From UBA11346 sp038203025 (GTDB lineage Bacteria; Planctomycetota; UBA11346): DNA of 40,095 bases. Every line of letters starts with the position of its first letter. Within the stretch, counting starts at the first letter, position 1. This document shows, one piece after another, positions 7,488 through 15,850 of this stretch. Position numbers and translations under genes: made by a program. The notes under the pieces are model-generated. The model did not search any database and was not told the origin of the DNA. It saw only the letters and a program-made list of their open reading frames with translations. Location: NCBI GenBank assembly GCA_038203025.1, contig JBBREK010000009.1, forward strand, positions 1 through 40,095, in the 5' to 3' direction.

Positions 7488-8363
7488 TCACTCGATGATA
7501 ACGTGGCGCACCTGAATCAGCGGATTCATCGGCATCGGCGCGCCCTCGGCAATGTTCTTGCGGAAGGCCCGCGGGCTGGCGCCGTAGGCGGCGCGGAAGC
7601 GACGCGAGAAGTGGAACTGGTCGGCGAAGCCGCATAGCCGGGCGACCTCGGCCACCGCCAGGCTGGTGCGTGCCAGCAGATGGGCGCCGCGATCGAGACG
7701 CAGGGCGATCTGGGCTTCGCGCGGACTGATGCCAAAGTGGCGTTGGAAGGCGCGGGCAAGGTGCTCGCGCGAGACGCCCGCCGAACGGGCCAAAGCACTG
7801 ATCGACAACGGACTCCAGGTCTCGCCCTGCCAGGCTTCGCGCAGGCGCAGCAGGGCGCGTCCGACGGCAGGCGGCACCTGCGGCATCTCATCGCCGGCAA
7901 CGCCATCGCCGCCGGCGAGGAAGGCGAGCAGGGCCTGGCGTCCGGCCCCCTGGGCGAGTTCCTCCCAGCTAGGACCGCGTTGTTCGACCACGCGCAGCAG
8001 ATGCCGCAGCAACGTCGGCACGACGCTGTCGCCGCCATAGCGGCGCAGCAGCGGCCACTGCGCCGGCGGCGGGCAGTCCGCGTCCGCGAGATCCAGCGAG
8101 AAATGGACGAAGCCATGCCGCGAATCGCGACGCTGATCCCAGCGGTAGCTGTCACGCATGCCCGGCCGGACCAGCGTCACCGTCCCGGGTGGCGCGGCGT
8201 GCTCGACCCCGTCGACCGTCCAGGCCACCTCGCCGTCAACCACCCAGACGAACTCATAATCGCCGATAGTACGCGGCCCGAAGGTCGCGCCGGCAGGATA
8301 GACTGCCAGACCATGCCCGCCCCAGCTGAAGCGGACCCGCTCCCAGCCGCTGAACGTGTTCAT
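7488..8363 (-). CDS. AraC family regulator, last gene of the peptide-type ABC operon
   Basis: A 291-residue regulator. The N-terminal half is a cupin-like sensor domain (YPAGATFGPRTIGDYEFVWVVDGE and the PPGTVTLVRPGMRDSYRW segment). The C-terminal domain, about residues 180-275, carries two helix-turn-helix motifs: the first around ISALARSAGVSREHLARAFQRHFGISP and the second around VAEVARLCGFADQFHFSRRFRAAYGASP. Its ATG overlaps the TGA of the upstream ATPase gene (ATGA), so it is coupled to the transporter and probably regulates it or reads out its substrate. The gene converges on the sugar importer operon. Confidence 0.88.
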   Translation of the reverse strand: MNTFSGWERVRFSWGGHGLAVYPAGATFGPRTIGDYEFVWVVDGEVAWTVDGVEHAAPPGTVTLVRPGMRDSYRWDQRRDSRHGFVHFSLDLADADCPPPAQWPLLRRYGGDSVVPTLLRHLLRVVEQRGPSWEELAQGAGRQALLAFLAGGDGVAGDEMPQVPPAVGRALLRLREAWQGETWSPLSISALARSAGVSREHLARAFQRHFGISPREAQIALRLDRGAHLLARTSLAVAEVARLCGFADQFHFSRRFRAAYGASPRAFRKNIAEGAPMPMNPLIQVRHVIIE

Positions 8364-9190
8364 CCCTGTGCCAGCACGTCCGCGACCGTGGTCAGGCGTT
8401 CGACGCGGTGTCCGAGCACCGGCTTGCAGGTCAGTAGTCCGCGCGTGTAGGGGTGCTGCGGAGCGTCGAACACCTCGGCCACCACGCCCTGCTCGACCGC
8501 CTCACCGTTGCGCATCACCACCACCCGGTCGGCCAGCTCACGCACCAGTCCGAGATCATGGGTGATGAACAGCACGGCCAAACCGCGCTCGCGCTGCAGG
8601 CGCTTAAGCAGGTCGAGGATCTGCGCCTGGATGGTCACGTCGAGTGCGGTGGTCGGCTCGTCGGCGATGAGCAGCTGCGGTTCGCAGGCCAAAGCCATGG
8701 CGATGCACACGCGCTGACGCTGGCCGCCGCTCATTTCGTGCGGATAGGAGGTCACCCGCGTCTCGGCCTGCGGGATGCCGACGGCGCGGAACAGTTCGAT
8801 GACACGGCTCAGTCGGGCAGAGCCATCCAGCTCGGTGTGGATCTCCAAGGCCTCTTCGACCTGGCGGCCAACGGTCATAGTCGGGTTCAGCGCCGTCATC
8901 GGCTCCTGAAAGACCATGCCGACCTCGCCACCGCGTAGCTTGTGGAGTCGTTTGCGCTCCATGCGCAGGACATCCTCGCCCCGCCACAGGATGCGACCGC
9001 CCGGGTAGTTGGCCGGCGGCTCCTGCAGCAGGCGCAGCACGCTCATGGCGCTGACGCTCTTGCCCGAACCGGACTCGCCGACCAGTGCCACCACCTGGCC
9101 GGGCTCGACGGCGAAGGACAGTCCATGCACCACCTCGGTCGCGCCGAAAGCGACGCGGAGCTGGTCGAAGGTCAGCAGCGGATCGGTCAT
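8360..9190 (-). CDS. Peptide-type ABC transporter ATPase, DppD/OppD half
   Basis: A 276-residue ATPase. It has Walker A GESGSGKS (38-45), Q-loop Gln95 (FQEPMTALNP), signature MSGGQ (153-157), Walker B LLIADE (173-178) and H-loop His211 (THDLGLV). The tail HPYTRGLLTCKPVLGHRVERL is the start of the oligopeptide-transporter C-terminal motif, after which the protein ends quickly. In YejF-like dual ATPases this tail leads into a second, DppF-like half. Here the next gene is the AraC regulator, so the second half is missing from the locus. The ATG overlaps the stop of the permease gene (ATGA). Confidence 0.9.
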   Translation of the reverse strand: MTDPLLTFDQLRVAFGATEVVHGLSFAVEPGQVVALVGESGSGKSVSAMSVLRLLQEPPANYPGGRILWRGEDVLRMERKRLHKLRGGEVGMVFQEPMTALNPTMTVGRQVEEALEIHTELDGSARLSRVIELFRAVGIPQAETRVTSYPHEMSGGQRQRVCIAMALACEPQLLIADEPTTALDVTIQAQILDLLKRLQRERGLAVLFITHDLGLVRELADRVVVMRNGEAVEQGVVAEVFDAPQHPYTRGLLTCKPVLGHRVERLTTVADVLAQG

Positions 9191-10398
9191 GATGTCGCCT
9201 TGGGGTCGAATGCCTGGCGTAAGCCTTCGCCCACCGTGTTGAGGGAAACGACCAGCAGGAAGATGGCCAGACCTGGTGTATAGATCAGCCAGGCGAAGGT
9301 GGGATTCTCGCGGCCATGATTCAGCAACTGGCCCCACGACGCAGTATTCGGGTCCCCCAGACCAAGGAACGACAGGCCACTCTCCACCCCAACGGCCCCG
9401 GCGATGCCGAAGGTCGCCGAGATGAGCAACGGTGCGATGGCGTTGGGCAGGACGTGGAGGAACATGATCCTACCGGAGGGAAGTCCGAGGCTGCGGGCGG
9501 CGGTGACGTAATCGCGCACTGACTGGGAGAGGAACTCGCCACGCACTAGTCTGGCCGTACCAGCCCAGCCGGTCAGTCCGATCACCAGCATGATGATAAA
9601 GATGTCACGCGAGGTCATGGCGATAACCGCCAGGATAAGGATGAAGGTTGGGAAGCACATCATGATCTCGACCACGCGTTGCAGCAGCAGGTCGATCTTG
9701 CCGCCGACGAAGCCGCTGATCGCGCCGATGATCGTACCGATGGCCAGGGCGATGCCGGTGGCGACCAGGCCTATAGTCAGGCTGATGCGCGCACCGAACA
9801 GCATGCGAGCCGAGACGTCGTGACCGGCGGGGTCCGTCCCCAGCAGGCAGGACTTACCGGTCGAGGGGTTGAGCCAGCCTGGCGGCTTGAGCACGGCGCC
9901 GGCGTAGGTCGCATCCCAACGCTGCGGAATGGGGGCGAAGATCCGTAATCCGGAACCTGGATTAGCGAGATGCGCCTGAATGTTATGCGTCGTGGTAGGG
10001 CGATCATCCCACAACGCCTGCCGATCTCCACCTGCCCGAGGCCAGAAGGGTATCTGCGCCAGGCCGAAGACGACGATCAGGATCACCGCCCCCCAGCGGA
10101 TCCGGGAGGCCGCAGACACACGCCGCCGGAGGAGATACCAACCGATCAGGAATACAGGCAGGAGCACCGCCAGCAGGTTGAACAGCAGATCGTGAGGTTT
10201 GGGATAGCTCCGACGGTTGAACAAGTCGGCTAGGGCCGGCGATCCGTCCCACCACAGTGCCGCCTCGGTGGCGAGCAGCGGGGCGTAGATGGCCAGCAGC
10301 AGCACACCGCCAACGGCGAGGCAGCCCAGGCGGAACCACCAGTGGCGCCAGGCCAGTCGCAAAGCCTGCCCAGCGGGAGAGGCGGTAGCGTCAACCAT
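9187..10398 (-). CDS. Peptide-type ABC transporter permease, DppC/YejE type
   Basis: A 403-residue inner-membrane permease. The start at 10398 (MVDATASPAGQAL) gives an 8-nt overlap with the preceding permease gene. The first membrane segment is near residues 20-40 (LGCLAVGGVLLLAIYAPLL). It is followed by an extra region with two more hydrophobic segments (LLFNLLAVLLPVFLIGWYLL and WGAVILIVVFGLAQIPFW) not found in short DppC proteins. The typical block LLGTDPAGHDVSARMLFGARISL and the ABC-contacting loop YVTAARSLGLPSGRIMFLHVLPNAIAP come next. The extended architecture resembles YejE-type permeases. Confidence 0.88.
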   Translation of the reverse strand: MVDATASPAGQALRLAWRHWWFRLGCLAVGGVLLLAIYAPLLATEAALWWDGSPALADLFNRRSYPKPHDLLFNLLAVLLPVFLIGWYLLRRRVSAASRIRWGAVILIVVFGLAQIPFWPRAGGDRQALWDDRPTTTHNIQAHLANPGSGLRIFAPIPQRWDATYAGAVLKPPGWLNPSTGKSCLLGTDPAGHDVSARMLFGARISLTIGLVATGIALAIGTIIGAISGFVGGKIDLLLQRVVEIMMCFPTFILILAVIAMTSRDIFIIMLVIGLTGWAGTARLVRGEFLSQSVRDYVTAARSLGLPSGRIMFLHVLPNAIAPLLISATFGIAGAVGVESGLSFLGLGDPNTASWGQLLNHGRENPTFAWLIYTPGLAIFLLVVSLNTVGEGLRQAFDPKATS

Positions 10399-11866
10399 AT
10401 CGCGCCTTGATACGGGGGTCTGCGACTGCGTAGAGCAGATCGGAGACAAGTATGCCAACCAGCAGCAACGACACCGACACCACCGTCGAAGCCATGAGCA
10501 GCGGCGCATCCTGTTGCCTGGCGGCTTCCAGCATCAGCGTGCCCAGGCCCGGGATGGAGAAGACGTATTCCACGAACACGAAACCGCCGAACAACTCAGC
10601 GAGGAGGCCGGCACCAAGCGTAATCATAGTAACCAGGCTGTTGCGGGTGGCATGCGTCCACACCACCGCGTCCTCACCGACGCCCTTGGCCCGCGCCGTC
10701 CGGACATAGTCGCTCGACAGTTGTTCCAGCACGTTGGCGCGCATGTAGCGACTCAGGGCGGTGAAGGATCCGTAGGTCAGACAGAACAGCGGCAGCACCG
10801 CATGCCAACCAAGATCGAGCAGATATGCCGGCGTCGACAGCCACTGACTGCCAGCACTGGACAACCCACGATTGGGGAAGAACGGCGTCTCACCGGCATA
10901 AGAAGTGCACAGGTGGTGCAAAAGCAGGGTGGCGACGAAGAACGATGGAATGGACCAAGCCGCAAACAGCGCCCCGGTGGCCATCCGATCGGCCAGCGTC
11001 CCAGCTTTGCGCGCCGACCACACACCGAGCGGAATGGAGACCCCCCAGGCGATGATGATCGAGAGCAGATTCAACCAGGCAGTGACCGACCAGCGATCGG
11101 CGATGACGGTGAAGGCATATTCGCGGCGGGTCTCGGAATAGAGCCGTCCGGAAAAGAGTTTGCCCATGAAATCCACGAAACCGGTCTCGCCGATGATAGC
11201 CGACCAGCGTCGTGAGCCACGCTCGAAATCTGCCGCATTCGCCGTCATCAAATCAAGCATGGCCTGGCGCTTGCTCGACGCCTCGGGATCAGAGGTCTGA
11301 TAGCCGCGATCGACCGAATTCGTGTAGGCGATGCGCAATTGCCGGAGCCGGTCATTGCGGGCCCGCAGCCGACTCTGCTCCGTCTGGCTGAGACGGCTGA
11401 GGTCCTCGACCAGGAGGGGCCGGTAGGCGCACAGCGACAACGCGAAACTCGCAGGTCCGTGCAGGGTGACGGCGGTGTCATCAGCCAGGACTGCGACCAG
11501 CGGTTCGACCAGCAGTCCGCCTTGCAGCCACAGATCATCGAGTTCATGCCGGCTGCGCTTGGCCTCATCGCGATCAGGCCCCCGCTCAGCCATCTGCAGT
11601 CGTTCCCGCACTGCATCCGCACCAACGAAGCCGCGCAGATTGATCAGCGCCGGCAGATCGTTCCCGGTGCGACGAAACCGTGCGAGCCAGGTTTCCACCG
11701 CCGAACTCGCGGCGGCGATCTTACGCTCGCCATCCCCCTTCTGACCAGCCGCTACCTGATCCGCCAGCGACAACCCCTGCAGCCGCAGCACGGCGAAATT
11801 GATCAGCAGGATCCCGAGAAAGGTCGGGATCATCCACAAACAACGGCGAAAAACGTAAGCCCACAT
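10391..11866 (-). CDS. Peptide-type ABC transporter permease, DppB/YejB type, with large insertion
   Basis: A 491-residue permease. The first membrane segment (residues 8-27, RCLWMIPTFLGILLINFAVL) is followed by an unusually long hydrophilic region of roughly 190 residues (about 33-225). This region is rich in charged and helical sequence and should face the periplasm. The remaining membrane core begins near WLNLLSIIIAWGVSIPLGVW and includes the coupling loop YVRTARAKGVGEDAVVWTHATRNSLV and the end ILVSDLLYAVADPRIKARYG. Standard DppB proteins are about 310-340 residues. The gene follows the binding-protein gene by 20 nt and overlaps the next permease. Confidence 0.88.
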   Translation of the reverse strand: MWAYVFRRCLWMIPTFLGILLINFAVLRLQGLSLADQVAAGQKGDGERKIAAASSAVETWLARFRRTGNDLPALINLRGFVGADAVRERLQMAERGPDRDEAKRSRHELDDLWLQGGLLVEPLVAVLADDTAVTLHGPASFALSLCAYRPLLVEDLSRLSQTEQSRLRARNDRLRQLRIAYTNSVDRGYQTSDPEASSKRQAMLDLMTANAADFERGSRRWSAIIGETGFVDFMGKLFSGRLYSETRREYAFTVIADRWSVTAWLNLLSIIIAWGVSIPLGVWSARKAGTLADRMATGALFAAWSIPSFFVATLLLHHLCTSYAGETPFFPNRGLSSAGSQWLSTPAYLLDLGWHAVLPLFCLTYGSFTALSRYMRANVLEQLSSDYVRTARAKGVGEDAVVWTHATRNSLVTMITLGAGLLAELFGGFVFVEYVFSIPGLGTLMLEAARQQDAPLLMASTVVSVSLLLVGILVSDLLYAVADPRIKARYG

Positions 11867-11886
11867 GGGTCAGGTGCCGTCGCGGC

Positions 11887-13896
11887 TCATTCCGGGGCGA
11901 AGTGCCAGAGGAGATTGGCCCGATTAAATAGCGGATGATAGAGGTCGAATCCCTCGATCACCCCGAGCAGCCAACGGTTCTTGGCCGGTGGGCCACGGTT
12001 CTGCCAGACGAAGGCGCTGGTCGGCGAGCGGAAGAACAGATAGGGCTGCTCATTGAAGATGATCGCCTGCACCTCTTCGATGATCGGACGACGTTCATCT
12101 GGCTCGAAGGTCTCACGAAGCTTGACACAGAGTTCATCGACCCGCTGATTGCGGAAGCCGACATGGTTCGAGGAGCGCGGTTCATCGGCCGTGCTGCTGT
12201 GCCACAGCTGCCAAAAGTCGGGTTCCAGGTCACCCAGGCTCCAGCCGCCGACTACGGCGTCAAAATCCTTCTCCTCGTAGATGCGCAGCAGTTCCTTCCA
12301 CTCGTAGGTGGTCACGGTCAGATCGACGCCGATCGCCTTCAACTCATCCCGATAGACGGCCAGGGTGGCATCCCATTCCGGGCGGTTAGCGATGTATTTC
12401 AGCTGGATACGCAAGGGGACACGCTTGCCTGCGGTCTCGCGATCCAGCCATCCGTCACCATCGGTGTCGCGCCATCCCGCATCGGCCAGCAACGTTTTCG
12501 CATGTGCCGAATCGAAGTCGAAATCCGTGAGCCGCTTGTTGAAGTACGGACTGTCGAGATGAATCGGTCCGATTTGCGGACGACCCAGTCCGAACCACAC
12601 CTCATCGATGATCCGCTGCTTGGGAAAGGCATAGGCCAGGGCCTGCCGCGTCCGCTTGTCGTCGAACATCGGTTTGCGCAGGTTCCAGCCGATGTAGGAG
12701 TAGGCGTGCGAGCGGACCAATTCCCAGCCCAGTTCGCCCGTGCGACCGGCATGCGGATCCCCCGGCACCGGCTTGGCGAAGCGGGGTTCCGAGCCGTCGA
12801 GAATCTGGCTCTTGAATTGGGTCGGGTTGAGGACGTAGGTATGGACCTGGCCGTTCTTAAAGGCAACGAGCTGGGGGTCGGGCAGCTTCACTTCAGCATC
12901 CCATTCCATCGCGTCGAAATGCAGCGGTGCACCCCAGTACGATGGGTTACGACGAAAGCGGACAAGACGGTCGTTCTCGTTACGTTCGAGGATGTAGGAC
13001 CCGACGCCGACCAGTCCGCCGAGATCATCGAACCAGTGCTTGTTGAAAGCCGTGCCCACCTGAGCGGTCGGGATCGGTGAGCCATCCCGATTCGCCAGGT
13101 AGATGTGCCTGGGCAGCGGTTCGAGCCCCATGGAGAAGGACATGCTGGTAAAGACCTTCTTCTTCCAATGCAGCACCAACGTGTGGGCATCTGGCGCCTC
13201 GGCCCGGTCCAGATCGTCGTAATAACTCTTGAGTGCCGGGCATTCCACCTCGGGATGCTTCACCATGTCGATGTAGGCGACGAAGTCCGCCGCGGTCAAC
13301 GGGAAGTCCGTGTTCAGCCAGGCGAATTCCGGCTGGCTGGCGATGGCCGGTCGCTGCCACCTGACGCCATCACGGATCCGGAAGGTGTAGGTCTTCCAGT
13401 CATCGGTGATGACCACGGATTCGGCCAGGGCTTGACTCCACAGCGAGGGACTGGCCGGATGCCGCGAGCACAGCGAGTCGTTGACCAGCCCCGACGCGGC
13501 GCTGGCGTCCGAGCTGTTCTCGACGATAGGATTGAAGCCCTTTGGACTGGCATTGAAATCCCGCAGCGTCCCGCCGACCCATTCGGGGTGGAAATGCGAC
13601 CGGTCGTACGGCTTGAGGAAGTTCGATCCGAGTCGCGGCTTGCCATCCAGCGTCCCCGTCGAATCCGCTGCCGTGGTTTGCGGGTTGACCTGCGCCAGCT
13701 GGGGGGACGTCGGGCGTCGGGCCTGATCCTCTCGCATCGCCTTCAATTCCAGCAACATGCGCTCCTGGGTATTGGTCGCCCGCTCGGTCGCATCCAGCAC
13801 CGCCTTCAGTTGGGATGGCTCGCGCCAGCGGTCGACGATCTGTACGACCAGCAGGAGGGCGACGACGGTAAAGAGGGCGATGGCGGCCTTGGACAT
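11887..13896 (-). CDS. Membrane-anchored peptide-type substrate-binding protein (SBP_bac_5)
   Basis: A 669-residue extracellular solute-binding protein of family 5, the receptor for oligopeptides or similar ligands. The N-terminus is a hydrophobic segment (AAIALFTVVALLLVVQIV) without a lipobox cysteine and with no evident cleavage site. It is followed by a predicted coiled-coil stretch (LKAVLDATERATNTQERMLLELKAMRE) and a Pro/Ser/Thr linker, so the protein is probably membrane-anchored on a stalk. The ligand-binding body starts near residue 85 and has family-typical segments such as VGVGSYILERNENDRLVRFRRNPSYWG in pieces, and RQALAYAFPKQRIIDEVWFGLG. A TTG three codons upstream is an alternative start. 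Confidence 0.88.
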   Translation of the reverse strand: MSKAAIALFTVVALLLVVQIVDRWREPSQLKAVLDATERATNTQERMLLELKAMREDQARRPTSPQLAQVNPQTTAADSTGTLDGKPRLGSNFLKPYDRSHFHPEWVGGTLRDFNASPKGFNPIVENSSDASAASGLVNDSLCSRHPASPSLWSQALAESVVITDDWKTYTFRIRDGVRWQRPAIASQPEFAWLNTDFPLTAADFVAYIDMVKHPEVECPALKSYYDDLDRAEAPDAHTLVLHWKKKVFTSMSFSMGLEPLPRHIYLANRDGSPIPTAQVGTAFNKHWFDDLGGLVGVGSYILERNENDRLVRFRRNPSYWGAPLHFDAMEWDAEVKLPDPQLVAFKNGQVHTYVLNPTQFKSQILDGSEPRFAKPVPGDPHAGRTGELGWELVRSHAYSYIGWNLRKPMFDDKRTRQALAYAFPKQRIIDEVWFGLGRPQIGPIHLDSPYFNKRLTDFDFDSAHAKTLLADAGWRDTDGDGWLDRETAGKRVPLRIQLKYIANRPEWDATLAVYRDELKAIGVDLTVTTYEWKELLRIYEEKDFDAVVGGWSLGDLEPDFWQLWHSSTADEPRSSNHVGFRNQRVDELCVKLRETFEPDERRPIIEEVQAIIFNEQPYLFFRSPTSAFVWQNRGPPAKNRWLLGVIEGFDLYHPLFNRANLLWHFAPE

Positions 13897-13946
13897 GGCC
13901 GGCAAGATGGCTGGATGTGATGCCTTGGGAAGTGGCTTTGCGGCGG

Positions 13947-14681
13947 TCAGCCGTCGGCCGTGTCCCCGGCCATGGCCAGCGCCGTGGTCGCATTCAGGGC
14001 CGCCGACAGGGCCGAAACCACGCCCAGCAGGCCATCGAGAAAACCGGCCTTCAGCACGTAACTCTTGGCGAAGGCGGCGGCGGCGCGCACCACCAGCGCC
14101 GGCGCCGAGGAGGTCCGCCCCTGGGCGCGGTAGAGCTGGGCCTTCAGCCGGGCGTAGCCGGCACCGCGCTGCACCAGCTCGGCGGCGTCGCGGAAAGCGT
14201 AGTGGGCCAGCGAGCCGTCCAGCATGGCCACCGGGCCGCAGGCCGGCACCGATTCGTGGACGATGCTCTCGCTGAAGCGGGTTGCGGTGCGGTTGAACAG
14301 TCGCACCGGCGCATCGTTGAGGTGGCCGTGACGCAGCTCGCGAACCCCGACGAAGGTACGGCGGCGCAAACGCCAGCAGCGCGCCGGATCCGACAGGTCG
14401 AGAGCGGCCAGCGCCACCTGCCCGGCGGCATCGAGGACCTCGTCCGCATCGATGCTGAGGATCCAGTCATGCCGCGCCAGACCGATGGCGTGGTTCTTCT
14501 GCGCGCCATAGCCGAGGAAGTCCTGCTGCTCGACCCGCGCCCCGGCCAAGCGGGCGATCTCCACGGTTCGGTCGGACGAACCTGAATCGAGCACCAGCAC
14601 CTCGGCGCAGCCGCGCAGCGCGGCGAGAACGGCAGCCAGATGGCGCTCACCGTCCTTGACGATGATCACCGCCGAGATCAT
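13947..14681 (-). CDS. GT2 glycosyltransferase, WaaE/KdtX-like
   Basis: A 244-residue family 2 glycosyltransferase. The N-terminus MISAVIIVKDGERHLAAVL and the segment VLVLDSGSSDRTVEIA form the nucleotide-sugar fold, and WILSIDADEVLD supplies the DxD-type metal site. The middle FVGVRELRHGHLNDAPVRLFNR and HESVPACG match the small LPS-core beta-glucosyltransferases of the WaaE type. The C-terminus is hydrophobic and probably membrane-associated. Its ATG overlaps the stop of the GT4 gene, so the two are coupled. Together with the divergent GT9 genes it points to LPS core or related surface glycan synthesis. Confidence 0.88.
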   Translation of the reverse strand: MISAVIIVKDGERHLAAVLAALRGCAEVLVLDSGSSDRTVEIARLAGARVEQQDFLGYGAQKNHAIGLARHDWILSIDADEVLDAAGQVALAALDLSDPARCWRLRRRTFVGVRELRHGHLNDAPVRLFNRTATRFSESIVHESVPACGPVAMLDGSLAHYAFRDAAELVQRGAGYARLKAQLYRAQGRTSSAPALVVRAAAAFAKSYVLKAGFLDGLLGVVSALSAALNATTALAMAGDTADG

Positions 14682-15751
14682 GCGCCCCTCAGGATGCGAT
14701 CGTACAGCTCGACATAGGCATCGACCATCGCTGCAGCGAGAAAACGGCGTCGGGCCGTCGCCTCAGCTGCCGCCCCAAGTCGGGTCCGCATCGCGGCATC
14801 GCCGAGCACCTGGCTCAGACGGGAGGCCACAGCCGCAGCATCGCGCACTGGCGCCAACAGACCGTCGACGCCGTCCTCTATCAACTCGGGGATGCCGCCG
14901 GCCCGTGTCGCCACCACCGGCAGGCGGCAGCACATCGCGTCCATCACCGCCGTGCCCAGCCCCTCCATGTGCGAGGTAAGGGCGAAGGCGTCGGCGGCGG
15001 CCAGCAGGTCGGGGATGTCGTCGCGGAAACCCAACAGGCTGACGCGCGGCAACGACGACGCCTGCGCCGCCAACGCCTCGCGCAGGCCGCCCTCGCCCGC
15101 CAGCAGCAGCCGAGCGCGCGGATGCGTAGCCACGACCTCGCGCCAGGCGGCCAGGAGAGTGCCATGATCCTTGTGGTCTTCCAAAGCGGCGACGCAGAGC
15201 ACAGCGAGTTCATCGTTGGCCAGTCCAAGCGCCGCGCGCCCACGCGCCCGGTCGGCCCCAGCGAAGCGCTGCGGATCGATGCCGCTGGGGATGACGCTGA
15301 GACGCTCGGCGGGCACCCCGGCGGTGCGCAGGATGCCGGCGATGGCCTGCGAGATGGCGACCACCTTGGCGCAGCGGCGGTACTTCCAGGCCCCCTTAGG
15401 CGGGAAGTCGACGCGACGCGTAACCACCAACTGTCGTTTCGACCAGATCGTCGCCAGCGCAGCGAGATTGTGAGCGTGGCTGGCGTGGGCGTGGATGATA
15501 TCGACGCCCATCTCGCCAGCCAACCGGCGCAGTTGCCACCCGCCGCGCGGCGACCACGGCGAGCCGAGGTCGAGCTCAGCCCGCGGTAGGCCGGCTGCGA
15601 CTAGGCGCTGGGCCAGGGCAGAGCCGGGCCGGCAGACGGTGATCGCCTCGCCGCGAAAACGGGGATGCGACGCCAGCCCCTGCGCCAGCAGCAGGACCTG
15701 CTGCTGACCGCCGCGCCAACCCGTCTCAGTGTCGAGGTGGAGGACCCGCAT
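14678..15751 (-). CDS. GT4 glycosyltransferase
   Basis: A 357-residue family 4 (GT-B fold) glycosyltransferase. The N-terminal domain opens with MRVLHLDTETGWRGGQQQVL, the glycine-rich acceptor loop. A linker near SVIPSGIDPQRF leads to the C-terminal nucleotide-sugar domain with LAVLCVAALEDHKDH and LLLAGEG. The family signature MEGLGTAVMDAMCCRLPVVA, then GGIPELIEDGVDGLL, is present. It is probably involved in LPS core or surface polysaccharide assembly. It is the first gene of a minus-strand pair with the GT2 gene, and divergent from the GT9 pair. Confidence 0.9.
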   Translation of the reverse strand: MRVLHLDTETGWRGGQQQVLLLAQGLASHPRFRGEAITVCRPGSALAQRLVAAGLPRAELDLGSPWSPRGGWQLRRLAGEMGVDIIHAHASHAHNLAALATIWSKRQLVVTRRVDFPPKGAWKYRRCAKVVAISQAIAGILRTAGVPAERLSVIPSGIDPQRFAGADRARGRAALGLANDELAVLCVAALEDHKDHGTLLAAWREVVATHPRARLLLAGEGGLREALAAQASSLPRVSLLGFRDDIPDLLAAADAFALTSHMEGLGTAVMDAMCCRLPVVATRAGGIPELIEDGVDGLLAPVRDAAAVASRLSQVLGDAAMRTRLGAAAEATARRRFLAAAMVDAYVELYDRILRGA

Positions 15752-15784
15752 CTACCCGGATCCTGGGAATCGGCCCGGTGCCGC

Positions 15785-15817
15785 CAAGCCCCTGGGACCG
15801 ACGAGCGAGGGGGCTTG
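15785..15817. promoter_or_regulatory. 8-bp inverted repeat in divergent glycosyltransferase promoter region
   Basis: CAAGCCCC (15785-15792) and GGGGCTTG (15810-15817) form a perfect stem with a 17-nt loop, in the 99-nt gap between the divergent GT4 and GT9 genes. No T-run follows, so it is not an obvious intrinsic terminator. It could be an operator or part of an untranslated leader. The 12-mer CCTGGGACCGAC overlapping it also occurs at 20396-20407 in another intergenic gap. Confidence 0.35.
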
Positions 15818-15850
15818 CCGAGATCGCGCACCACCCGATCCTGCCGGTCC

